Below are positions 1 to 5,213 of a stretch of DNA of 6,934 bases, in pieces. The DNA lies in contig CAMLNT010000122.1 of NCBI GenBank assembly GCA_946481425.1, forward strand, positions 1-6,934, in the 5' to 3' direction. Numbering within the stretch: the first letter of the stretch is position 1; every line of letters begins with the position of its first letter. The translations under genes and the position numbers were made by a program. Source of the stretch: an uncultured Brevundimonas sp. (GTDB lineage Bacteria > Pseudomonadota > Alphaproteobacteria > Caulobacterales > Caulobacteraceae). The notes beneath the pieces are model-generated. The model searched no databases. It saw only the letters and a program-made list of their open reading frames with translations, and was not told the DNA's origin.

Positions 1-246
1 CTCCATCAGCTGGTCGAGACCGGCAACACCATGATCGTCATCGAGCATAATCTCGACGTGGTGAAGACCGCCGACTGGGTGCTCGATTTTGGCCCCGAGG
101 GTGGTGACGGCGGCGGCGAGATCGTCGCGGTCGGCACGCCGGAAGACATCGCGGCCGACCCGGCGAGCTGGACCGGCCGCTACCTGAAGGAAATCCTGGA
201 CCGCCATGAAGAACGGCGGAAGGAACGGGTCAAGAAGCTGGCCTAG
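1..246 (+). CDS. uvrA: UvrABC excinuclease subunit A, C-terminal end (5' truncated by window)
   Basis: These are the last 81 residues of UvrA, the DNA-damage recognition ATPase of nucleotide excision repair. UvrA dimers find bulky lesions, load UvrB, and use two ABC-type ATPase modules. The frame is open from base 1, so the gene starts left of the window. The visible part holds the end of the second ATPase module: [14 protein letters not shown] (residues 13-26) with the H-loop histidine, then the family signature [20 protein letters not shown] (29-48), followed by a Lys/Arg-rich helical tail. This run is near-invariant in UvrA, so identification is very secure. The stop is TAG at 244-246 and overlaps the stop of the opposing gene. 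The promoter, and any SOS box controlling the gene, lie outside the window. Confidence 0.97.
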   Translation, partial: LHQLVETGNTMIVIEHNLDVVKTADWVLDFGPEGGDGGGEIVAVGTPEDIAADPASWTGRYLKEILDRHEERRKERVKKLA

Positions 247-1139
247 ATCGCGTCCGACGACCGCGTCAGCTGGCGGTAGGCGTTTGCGCCCACGCCGAAG
301 ATGATCGCGCTGCTCAGCCCGCTCATGAGGGCCACGAACAGGATGTAGACGATCCAGAAGGCGCTCAGTTCGCCCGGCGACTGCGACGCTTGCGTGATTG
401 CAGGCACAAGCTGGTCAAAACCGCCGGCCATCCCGCTGAGGATCGCCGCGCCGATTACGCCGACAAGGATGCAGACGATCAGCGAGAATACGAAGGCGAT
501 GAACAGGGAGCCCACCAAGGCCCAGGTCCGGCCCCGCGTCATGGCCCAGGAACGGCCGATGCCGATCCGCCCCTCGTAGGCCGTGATAGGTCCTGCAAGG
601 GCGAGACGGGCCGAGATCAGCAGCAAGGCGAGCACCATGATCACGACCCCGAAAGCCGGTACGGCCGCCGCGAGGACCGGCGAGATCATCGCTGCCAGGA
701 AGGCGATCACGCCTAGGACCAGGGCGGTCGCGATAGCGGCCAGCAGGTAGAAGACGAAGACAATCAGGCCCCAGAGAAACAGGTTTACGACCTGCAGCAG
801 CTCGCGACCGCCCAGACCAAGGAAGCCTGCGGCCGCGCGGCCCGTGCCGGCCGCCGCGCGCGCCACGGCGTTGGCGATCATGGCGTTGATCACCAGGCTG
901 ATGGCCGTGGCCGCGAGGTAGCCGGGCGCAACGGCGCCCCACTGCGCGGCGGTCGCCGTGCCGCCGGCCATGGCGACCTGCATGAACTCCGCCAGCGCTG
1001 CGCCTGAAAGCGCCGCCATCGCCCAGGAGGTCAGCACGGACATCACGAGGAACACGGCGCTCCAGATCAGCACCGCGAGGGGATGCTGGCGCGTGATGCG
1101 GAAGCCTTCGAAGGCAGCATCCATTCCGGAAAACGACAT
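243..1139 (-). CDS. polytopic inner-membrane protein of unknown function
   Basis: This 298-residue protein is highly hydrophobic, with about six or seven predicted membrane segments (roughly residues 20-43, 68-93, 116-145, 146-182 which may be two, 205-236 and 258-288). Between segments, [20 protein letters not shown] (185-204) follows a pattern seen in polytopic proteins related to glycerophosphodiester phosphodiesterase membrane domains, where an R/G-rich loop ending in SW-x-x-TRG precedes a helix. That family link is a recollection, not a search result, and no catalytic motif is visible. The start at 1139 is chosen because AGGAG lies 9 nt upstream. An upstream in-frame start at 1217 would add 26 residues without a good ribosome site and would run into the promoter region of the divergent gene. 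The stop TAG (245-243) overlaps that of uvrA. Confidence 0.82.
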   Translation of the reverse strand: MSFSGMDAAFEGFRITRQHPLAVLIWSAVFLVMSVLTSWAMAALSGAALAEFMQVAMAGGTATAAQWGAVAPGYLAATAISLVINAMIANAVARAAAGTGRAAAGFLGLGGRELLQVVNLFLWGLIVFVFYLLAAIATALVLGVIAFLAAMISPVLAAAVPAFGVVIMVLALLLISARLALAGPITAYEGRIGIGRSWAMTRGRTWALVGSLFIAFVFSLIVCILVGVIGAAILSGMAGGFDQLVPAITQASQSPGELSAFWIVYILFVALMSGLSSAIIFGVGANAYRQLTRSSDAI

Positions 1140-1148
1140 CGTGGCTGG

Positions 1149-1153
1149 CTCCT
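1149..1153 (-). promoter_or_regulatory. Shine-Dalgarno AGGAG deciding the start of the membrane-protein gene
   Basis: On the minus strand AGGAG is followed by a 9-nt spacer and ATG at 1139-1137. It supports the 298-residue start over the longer reading from 1217. Confidence 0.75.
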
Positions 1154-1161
1154 GAGCGGTT

Positions 1162-1166
1162 GAGTC
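1162..1166. promoter_or_regulatory. GANTC (CcrM-type) methylation site in divergent intergenic region
   Basis: GAGTC matches GANTC, the target of the cell-cycle DNA methyltransferase CcrM in Caulobacter and relatives. It lies between two divergently oriented genes, about 27 bp upstream of the leftward start codon and about 70 bp upstream of the rightward one. The site is seen directly. A regulatory role is only a possibility, because GANTC also occurs inside genes elsewhere in the window. Confidence 0.35.
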
Positions 1167-1201
1167 GGCCCTGACCTTAGCCGCATTTCCGGCAAAGATG
1201 C

Positions 1202-1228
1202 ATGACGCCTGCGCCATCGTGCTATGTC
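1202..1228 (+). promoter_or_regulatory. candidate housekeeping promoter for the DUF938 methyltransferase gene (leaderless mRNA)
   Basis: ATGACGC (1202-1208) matches the Caulobacter -35 consensus TTGACGS at six of seven positions. After 12 nt, GCTATGTC (1221-1228) matches the -10 consensus GCTANAWC at seven of eight. The consensus gap is 10-14 nt. Taking the final C as -7 puts +1 at 1235, which is the A of the chosen ATG, predicting a transcript that begins at its start codon. The match is seen directly; transcription from it is inference. Confidence 0.55.
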
Positions 1229-1234
1229 GCCGCC

Positions 1235-1837
1235 ATGAGCGCGCGCCTCTCTTCCCCCGCCTCCGCCCGCAACACGGCCCCGATCCTGGAGGTCTTGCGG
1301 GCCCACATGCCAGCGCGCGGCCGGGTGCTGGAGGTAGCCTGCGGCTCTGGCGAGCACGCCCTGGCCTTTTCGTCGGCTCTGCCTGGCCTGAACTGGATGC
1401 CGACCGACCCGGATCCCGAGGCGGTGGCCTCGGCGGCCGACTGGCGTCGGGACGGCCCTGACAATCTGGCGGCGCCCGTCTGCCTGGATGCGACCGACGA
1501 CACGTCCTGGCCGCCTGGCCCGTTCGAGGCTGTCTTCTGCGCCAACATGATCCACATCAGTCCTTGGATCGCCACCGAAGGGTTGATGCGCCTGGCCGGG
1601 ACGCGACTGGTCAGGCCCGGCGGACTGTTGGTGCTTTACGGCCCCTATCTCGAGGCAGACGTCGAGACGGCGCCGTCCAACCTGTCCTTCGACGAGAGCC
1701 TCAGGGTGCGGGATCCGGCCTGGGGCCTGCGAAATCGCGAGCTGGTGACGCAAGCAGCCCTCGACCAAGGGCTTGCCCTGACGCGCCGGGTCGCCATGCC
1801 TGCCAATAACCTCATGCTGTTGTTCCGACGGACCTGA
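1235..1837 (+). CDS. DUF938 family SAM-dependent methyltransferase-like protein
   Basis: This 200-residue protein has a Rossmann-type methyltransferase fold. Residues 31-42 (VLEVACGSGEHA) form the glycine-rich S-adenosylmethionine-binding motif I, and PTDPD (56-60) fits the acidic end of strand 2. Residues 104-111 (NMIHISPW), LYGPY (134-138), a TAPSN-x-x-F-D segment (145-153) and RDPAWGLR (159-166) are hallmarks of the DUF938 family as I know it. The N-terminal SSPASARNTAPILEVL also fits. The substrate is unknown. Length is typical for the family. An upstream in-frame ATG at 1202 would add 11 residues, but neither ATG has a Shine-Dalgarno and 1202 lies in the -35 element of a promoter predicted to start at 1235, so I prefer 1235. 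Four bases separate its stop from the next gene, which suggests an operon. Confidence 0.9.
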   Translation: MSARLSSPASARNTAPILEVLRAHMPARGRVLEVACGSGEHALAFSSALPGLNWMPTDPDPEAVASAADWRRDGPDNLAAPVCLDATDDTSWPPGPFEAVFCANMIHISPWIATEGLMRLAGTRLVRPGGLLVLYGPYLEADVETAPSNLSFDESLRVRDPAWGLRNRELVTQAALDQGLALTRRVAMPANNLMLLFRRT

Positions 1838-1841
1838 CTGA

Positions 1842-2612
1842 ATGGCGTGGACCGGGCAGCATGTCGGCGACGAACCGAGCCGACTGAACAAGTTCCTGGC
1901 GCAGTCGGGCGTCTGTTCACGCCGGGAGGCGGACGGATTGATCGCCGAAGGATTGGTGTCGATCGATGGCGTCCGCGTCGAGGACGCCGGTCGCAAGGTG
2001 ATGCCTGGCGAGACCGTGACCCTGTCGGACGCCGCATCGGTCGTGCTTGATGGCGTCACTATCCTGCTCAACAAGCCGACAGGCTACGTCTCTGGCCAGC
2101 CAGAGCCCGGCAAGATCCCCGCCGTGCGGCTCCTCACCGAGGAGAACCGGATCGGACCCGGCGCGGCGCCCGATGCCGGGGCGTCCCTGCCGCCGATCGG
2201 CCGGCTCGACGAATATTCGCGCGGCCTACTACTGCTTTCGTCCGACGGGGTCGTGGCCAAGGCGGTGATCGGACCTCAATCAGAGCTGACCAAGGAGTAC
2301 AGGGTCAAGGTGCGGGGCGAGGTGACCGCACAGGTCGTCGCCCTGCTGCGTCACGGGCTGGAACTGGACGGCCGGCAGTTGAAGCCTGCCGGTGTGTTCG
2401 ATCGCGGGAAGGGACGGCTCAAGTTCGTGCTCAGCGAAGGACGCAATCGCCAGATCCGTCGGATGTGCGAGCTCGTTGGCCTGAGAGTGGTGGATCTGGA
2501 GCGAACGCGGATCGGGCCGATCAGCCTGGGTGATCTCGCCGAGGGCCATTGGCGGCACATTACGCCGGAGGAGCGCGCGGCACTGATCGCCGGGAGCCAA
2601 TCAGCGAGCTGA
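1842..2612 (+). CDS. rluF: RluF-like 23S rRNA pseudouridine synthase (RsuA/RluB/E/F family)
   Basis: This 256-residue enzyme would isomerise a specific uridine to pseudouridine in 23S rRNA; E. coli RluF acts at U2604. An S4 RNA-binding domain occupies about residues 14-61 (RLNKFLAQSGVCSRREADG). The catalytic domain follows: LNKPTGYVS (76-84), the GRLD motif (120-123) with catalytic Asp123 and the typical SRGLLLLSSDG after it, KEYRV (151-155), and EGRNRQIRRM (199-208). The LERTRIGPISLGDL and EGHWR segments near the end resemble RluF more than RluB, RluE or RsuA, although subfamily assignment by eye is not certain. A Gly/Ala/Pro-rich stretch (104-116) before GRLD looks like a small insertion. 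The start ATG follows directly after an in-frame TGA, so translation cannot begin earlier. No clear Shine-Dalgarno is visible, and coupling to the upstream gene's stop is likely. Confidence 0.88.
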   Translation: MAWTGQHVGDEPSRLNKFLAQSGVCSRREADGLIAEGLVSIDGVRVEDAGRKVMPGETVTLSDAASVVLDGVTILLNKPTGYVSGQPEPGKIPAVRLLTEENRIGPGAAPDAGASLPPIGRLDEYSRGLLLLSSDGVVAKAVIGPQSELTKEYRVKVRGEVTAQVVALLRHGLELDGRQLKPAGVFDRGKGRLKFVLSEGRNRQIRRMCELVGLRVVDLERTRIGPISLGDLAEGHWRHITPEERAALIAGSQSAS

Positions 2613-2632
2613 GGATTTCCCCCCGATACCTC

Positions 2633-2637
2633 GGGAG
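2633..2637 (+). promoter_or_regulatory. Shine-Dalgarno GGGAG supporting a TTG start
   Basis: GGGAG is followed by a 7-nt spacer and TTG at 2645-2647. No ATG or GTG is available in this frame before the first conserved repeat, so this site is the main reason to place the start of the DUF1206 gene here. Confidence 0.55.
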
Positions 2638-2644
2638 CCTCAAA

Positions 2645-3502
2645 TTGACCGCAGCCACCCTGATCGCGAACGCGCGCAAGCGTCTATCGCGCTTTCCTAC
2701 CAGCGAAGCGATCGAGTGGTCGGCGCGGATCGGCTACGGCGCGCGCGGTTTCGTCTATCTGTCCGTCGGCATTCTGACGCTTCTTGCATCTACGGATCAG
2801 ATCGGCTCGGCCGTCGGCTCATCCGGCGCGGCGGGCTGGCTGGCGGGACAGCCTCTCGGGCGGTTGTGGCTCACCTTGCTTGGCGTTGGGTTGTGGCTGT
2901 TTGTATTTTGGCGGGCGCTGCAGTCGGTGTTCAACGCCGACCATGAGGGCGACGACCTGCGTGGGTGGCTGTCTCGCGGCGGCCAGGCGCTGAGCGGCCT
3001 GTTCTATGCCGTGCTGGCGTCGACCGTGTTCGAATACCTCGATGAGTTCCAGCGCAGGCCAGCCGCCGAAGACGTCGCGGAGAACCAGGAAAAGGCCGCC
3101 ATGCTGATGGGATTGCCCTTCGGTCAGTGGCTGTTGCTTTTAGCGGGTCTGGCCATAATGGCCGTGGGCGTCGGCAACATAATCCGGGCGTGGAAAGACA
3201 GGTTCACAGAGGAACTTCGCTGCTCGGAAGCTGTCTGCCGCATTGTCAGGCCGCTCGCACGCCTCGGCTACGCGGCGCGCGGTTTCGCCTACCTGCCCCT
3301 GGCTGTGTTTGTCATCATTGCCGGCCTGACCGCGGACGTCAGTGACGTGACCAGCTTCGGAGAGGCGCTGGACGCCCTTGAGCAGCAACCCGGCGGGCCG
3401 TTGATCCTCGCCACCACGGCGCTGGGTCTCGTGGCCTTTGGAGCCTTTGCCTTCATCGAAGCGCGGTGGCGGCGCATCCGACCGCCCAAGGAACTGACGT
3501 GA
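2645..3502 (+). CDS. DUF1206 domain membrane protein, three internal repeats
   Basis: From the TTG at 2645 this is a 285-residue inner-membrane protein with about six membrane segments arranged as three pairs, the DUF1206 architecture. Repeat 1 begins ARIGYGARGFVYL (residues 27-39) and repeat 3 begins ARLGYAARGFAYL (205-217), nearly identical at their starts. The middle repeat is degenerate (RGGQALSGLFYAVLA, 111-125). Paired helices lie near 35-54/73-92, 115-130/158-182 and 213-228/250-272. A charged, mostly acidic loop (131-151) separates helices 3 and 4. The family has no established biochemical function that I know of. The gene begins 32 nt after the pseudouridine synthase stop, probably in the same transcript. 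A longer reading from a TTG at 2549 would overlap the previous gene by 64 bp and is less likely. The N-terminus is the least certain part. Confidence 0.87.
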   Translation: MTAATLIANARKRLSRFPTSEAIEWSARIGYGARGFVYLSVGILTLLASTDQIGSAVGSSGAAGWLAGQPLGRLWLTLLGVGLWLFVFWRALQSVFNADHEGDDLRGWLSRGGQALSGLFYAVLASTVFEYLDEFQRRPAAEDVAENQEKAAMLMGLPFGQWLLLLAGLAIMAVGVGNIIRAWKDRFTEELRCSEAVCRIVRPLARLGYAARGFAYLPLAVFVIIAGLTADVSDVTSFGEALDALEQQPGGPLILATTALGLVAFGAFAFIEARWRRIRPPKELT

Positions 3503-3539
3503 GCGTGCCGGAGGAATGGCGGCGACGCTCAACGCCGCC
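3501..3539. terminator. possible bidirectional terminator region between convergent genes
   Basis: The 49-bp gap between the DUF1206 gene and ssb holds two overlapping inverted repeats. GAGCGT (3501-3506) pairs with ACGCTC (3525-3530), and GGCGGCG (3518-3524) pairs with CGCCGCC (3533-3539) around an 8-nt loop. They cannot form together. Neither is followed by a T-run, so this is not a classical intrinsic terminator. Position between converging genes is the main support. Confidence 0.3.
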
Positions 3540-3551
3540 GCCCTGAGCCCC

Positions 3552-4022
3552 CTAGAACGGGATGTCGTCGTCCATCGGGAAGTCCTGCTTCGGCCCCGAG
3601 GACCGCGCCGGCTGGCCTCCCCCGGAATAGCCGCCGCCATAGTCATCGCCCTGCGAGGCGCCGCCGCCGTCACCTCGGCCCCCCAGCATGGTGAGTTCAC
3701 CGCGGAAGCGCTGCAGCACGATCTCGGTCGAGTACTTCTCGACGCCGTTCTGCTCGTACTTGCGAGTGGCCAGCTGGCCCTCGATGTAAACGGTGGAGCC
3801 CTTGCGCAGGTAGTTCTCGGCCACCTTCACCAGGTTCTCGTTGAAGATCACCACACGGTGCCACTCAGTCTTTTCCTTGCGCTCACCCGAGGCCTTGTCG
3901 CGCCAGGTCTCGGACGTGGCGATGTTCAGGTTGGCGACCTTGTCGCCCGAGTTCAGGGTGCGGATTTCCGGGTCGCGACCCAGATTGCCGACGAGGATGA
4001 CCTTGTTCACGCTTCCCGCCAT
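3552..4022 (-). CDS. ssb: single-stranded DNA-binding protein SSB
   Basis: This 156-residue protein coats single-stranded DNA during replication, recombination and repair and recruits partner proteins through its C-terminal tip. The OB-fold spans about residues 5-110: [17 protein letters not shown] (5-21) is a canonical opening, and ATSETWRDK (35-43), TEWHRVVIF (52-60) and [14 protein letters not shown] (71-84) follow, carrying the DNA-stacking aromatic positions Trp40, Trp54 and Phe60. A Gly-rich disordered linker (114-146) leads to the acidic tip PMDDDIPF, the usual partner-binding peptide. Length is normal for an alphaproteobacterial SSB. AAGGAG lies 6 nt before the ATG. Upstream are a LexA-type box and a leader hairpin, so the gene appears to be SOS-inducible with its own promoter, despite lying just after two genes on the same strand. 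Confidence 0.98.
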   Translation of the reverse strand: MAGSVNKVILVGNLGRDPEIRTLNSGDKVANLNIATSETWRDKASGERKEKTEWHRVVIFNENLVKVAENYLRKGSTVYIEGQLATRKYEQNGVEKYSTEIVLQRFRGELTMLGGRGDGGGASQGDDYGGGYSGGGQPARSSGPKQDFPMDDDIPF

Positions 4023-4028
4023 GGGAGG

Positions 4029-4034
4029 CTCCTT
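4029..4034 (-). promoter_or_regulatory. Shine-Dalgarno AAGGAG of ssb
   Basis: AAGGAG reads on the minus strand with a 6-nt spacer to the ssb ATG at 4022-4020. It is a strong site, fitting an abundant protein. Confidence 0.85.
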
Positions 4035-4044
4035 CCGTGCATAT

Positions 4045-4062
4045 CCGCGCCTTCTGGCGCGG
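4045..4062 (-). other. perfect 7-bp hairpin in the ssb leader
   Basis: On the minus strand CCGCGCC, loop AGAA, GGCGCGG forms an uninterrupted 7-bp GC stem with a tetraloop. It lies between the LexA-type box and the ribosome-binding site, 10 nt upstream of AAGGAG. No T-run follows on either strand, so a terminator role is not obvious. It could stabilise the 5' end of the mRNA or influence translation. Confidence 0.5.
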
Positions 4063-4067
4063 TGAAT

Positions 4068-4082
4068 GTTCTATCTATGTTC
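4068..4082. promoter_or_regulatory. LexA (SOS) box upstream of ssb, GTTC-N7-GTTC
   Basis: GTTC (4068-4071), seven bases TATCTAT, then GTTC (4079-4082) match the alphaproteobacterial LexA operator GTTC-N7-GTTC exactly. The box is 46 bp upstream of the ssb start and lies where the -10 region is expected relative to a TTGACC at 4103-4098. LexA bound here should block ssb transcription until DNA damage triggers its cleavage. ssb is an SOS gene in many bacteria, which fits. Confidence 0.85.
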
Positions 4083-4103
4083 CGAAACCGCTGGCGCGGT
4101 CAA
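4074..4103 (-). promoter_or_regulatory. candidate ssb promoter
   Basis: TTGACC (4103-4098) is a good -35 element on the minus strand. CATAGA (4079-4074), 18 nt further, is only a fair -10. The -10 region falls inside the LexA box, as expected for a repressed promoter. The TGA stop of the upstream lipoprotein gene is contained in the -35. The exact -10 is uncertain. Confidence 0.45.
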
Positions 4104-4528
4104 CCAGCCGGGGTCTGGCCCGATTCGCCCGCTTCGGTCCCGGCCACCGGGGCCTCCTGCTCGAATGCTCCGGGGATAGCCAGACGGCCGTCGTTGGTGC
4201 GGCGCAGGGCGATGAAGCGGCCCCCATCGATGGTGCGCGACATCGAGACGCCAGCGCTGTCCACGAACAGGAACTGGCTGCCGTAGTAGCCGATCACCTC
4301 GCGGCGGGTGCCGCCCATGCGCAGCCACCGTACGCGGTTCTCTTCGAGGCGAGCCGCGCAGTTCTCCATGTTCGGCTGCGGATCCGGCATGGCGGTGAAG
4401 CGAACTTCACCATTCTCCTGCGGCGAAACCAGAAAACAGGTGCCACGCGGAGCGTCGGGAACCTCGACCTGCTCCTGACACGCGGCCAGGGCCAGGCCGC
4501 AGCCTGCGAACAAGAGCGCCAGGCGCAT
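4100..4528 (-). CDS. small lipoprotein with a Cys-pair module, function unknown
   Basis: This 142-residue protein begins with a lipoprotein signal peptide: a short basic start, a hydrophobic core, and the lipobox L-A-A-C with the acylated Cys at residue 17. The mature part is therefore expected to be membrane-anchored and to face the periplasm. It has two further cysteines (31 and 57), then CAARLEENRVRW and GYYGSQFLFV. These resemble the Cys module of the protein encoded immediately upstream. The C-terminus is Gly/Ala/Glu-rich and probably disordered. I do not recognise a named family. The start at 4528 is well supported: it overlaps the previous stop as TGATG, and GGAGA (4542-4538) lies 9 nt upstream. 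The frame is open to 4762, but a longer protein would lose the signal peptide and overlap the upstream gene. Confidence 0.85.
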   Translation of the reverse strand: MRLALLFAGCGLALAACQEQVEVPDAPRGTCFLVSPQENGEVRFTAMPDPQPNMENCAARLEENRVRWLRMGGTRREVIGYYGSQFLFVDSAGVSMSRTIDGGRFIALRRTNDGRLAIPGAFEQEAPVAGTEAGESGQTPAG

Positions 4529-5184
4529 CAGCGAACATCTCCAATAGAACAATCCCGCGCCTGCGGCGCGATCGGGCGGAAGGTACTGTTGTCGAACGAC
4601 TGTTCGACGCGCCCCGGGACGAGACGCAGGGTCGTCTCTCCCCAGCGGCCATAGGTTGCCCCACCGAGTTGCTCGCACCGACCCGCGTACAAGGTCTGGA
4701 CGCAGGCGTTCAGCCCCATGGCGCCGACCTCGCGCCATTCGCCGCCGGCGAACCGCAGACACCGCTGCCCGGCAGGCTGGGGCGCGGGCGCCGGGCCGGT
4801 GTCGACCGGCTGCGCCTCCGGCTCGTCGGCCTCATCGGTCAGGGAAGGCAGCTCAGGCGGCGGCGTGAAGGGAACCGCAGTCAGCTCGCCCGAAGAATCC
4901 AGACCGACATCGAGGGCCTGGGAAGCCACGCCGTTGCGTTCAGCGCATTCGGAAAGGGTCGCCATGCCGACGAAACGACCGCCAACGAAACACCGCAGCT
5001 GCTGGTCCGGGCTGAGCGATTCAGGATCGGTGACGTCGAGCTGCAGTCCTGCGCGCTCGACCGGCGCCTCGTCATCCTTGGGCTGACCCCCGCCCGGTCC
5101 GCCCAGAACGAGCAGAGCCACGACGACGGCTGCGAGAATGGCGGCGACACCGCCGAGGATGAGGACGAGACGCTGATTTTCCAT
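4528..5184 (-). CDS. single-pass membrane-anchored Cys-rich protein, function unknown
   Basis: This 218-residue protein has one N-terminal membrane segment (about residues 6-28) with no cleavage site or lipobox, so the rest probably sits in the periplasm as an anchored domain. Two related Cys modules follow. Module A is RCFVGGRF...LSEC (64-80). Module B is RCLRFAGGEWREVGAM...NAC (141-161), continuing to Cys170 and TYGRWGETTLRLVPG (177-191). A Pro/acidic linker (105-138) separates them, and a further Cys lies at 212. Even cysteine number (six) and likely periplasmic location suggest disulfides, which is inference. I do not recognise the family. The start codon has no strong Shine-Dalgarno; a weak GGCGA lies in a hairpin just before it. 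It overlaps the next gene by one base. The spacing of 52 nt from the upstream gene allows either co-transcription or its own promoter. Confidence 0.85.
   Translation of the reverse strand: MENQRLVLILGGVAAILAAVVVALLVLGGPGGGQPKDDEAPVERAGLQLDVTDPESLSPDQQLRCFVGGRFVGMATLSECAERNGVASQALDVGLDSSGELTAVPFTPPPELPSLTDEADEPEAQPVDTGPAPAPQPAGQRCLRFAGGEWREVGAMGLNACVQTLYAGRCEQLGGATYGRWGETTLRLVPGRVEQSFDNSTFRPIAPQARDCSIGDVR
4538..4542 (-). promoter_or_regulatory. Shine-Dalgarno GGAGA of the lipoprotein gene
   Basis: GGAGA reads on the minus strand inside the end of the upstream gene, with a 9-nt spacer to ATG at 4528-4526. Together with the TGATG overlap it fixes this start and suggests translational coupling. 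Confidence 0.65.
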
Positions 5185-5189
5185 GACGG

Positions 5190-5213
5190 TCGCCGCTTGT
5201 TGTCGGGCGGCAA
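5190..5213 (-). other. hairpin directly before the Cys-rich protein start
   Basis: On the minus strand UUGCCGC pairs with GCGGCGA (seven pairs including one G-U) around a 10-nt loop. The 3' arm ends 5 nt before the ATG at 5184-5182 and contains the only purine-rich stretch that could serve as ribosome site. It may reduce initiation at this gene, or mark the end of the upstream message, though no T-run follows. Confidence 0.35.

Noticed and set aside
1173..1195. Minus-strand promoter for the membrane-protein gene (TTGCCGG and GCTAAGGT)
   Set aside because: The -35-like and -10-like elements are only 7 nt apart and the -10 has only the GCTA core, so the match is not convincing.
1140..1217. N-terminal extension of the membrane protein to 1217
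   Set aside because: Lacks a Shine-Dalgarno, spoils the short N-terminus before the first helix, and runs through the divergent promoter region; AGGAG favours 1139.
1067..2074. Long minus-strand open frame (335 codons) opposite the DUF938 and pseudouridine synthase genes
   Set aside because: Antisense shadow of two well-supported genes in high-GC DNA; low-complexity Arg/Pro/Ser-rich translation with no motif.
2645..2651. TTGACCG as a -35 element for an internal promoter at the DUF1206 start
   Set aside because: No GCTANAWC- or TATAAT-like sequence at suitable spacing; the TTG fits better as a start codon behind GGGAG.
3516..4286. Plus-strand open frame (256 codons) opposite ssb and the lipoprotein gene
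   Set aside because: It is antisense to ssb, whose identity is certain, and would cross the LexA box and the ssb promoter; no recognisable domain.
4529..4762. Longer version of the lipoprotein gene starting at 4762
   Set aside because: It would bury the lipobox signal peptide behind 78 Arg-rich residues and overlap the preceding gene almost fully.
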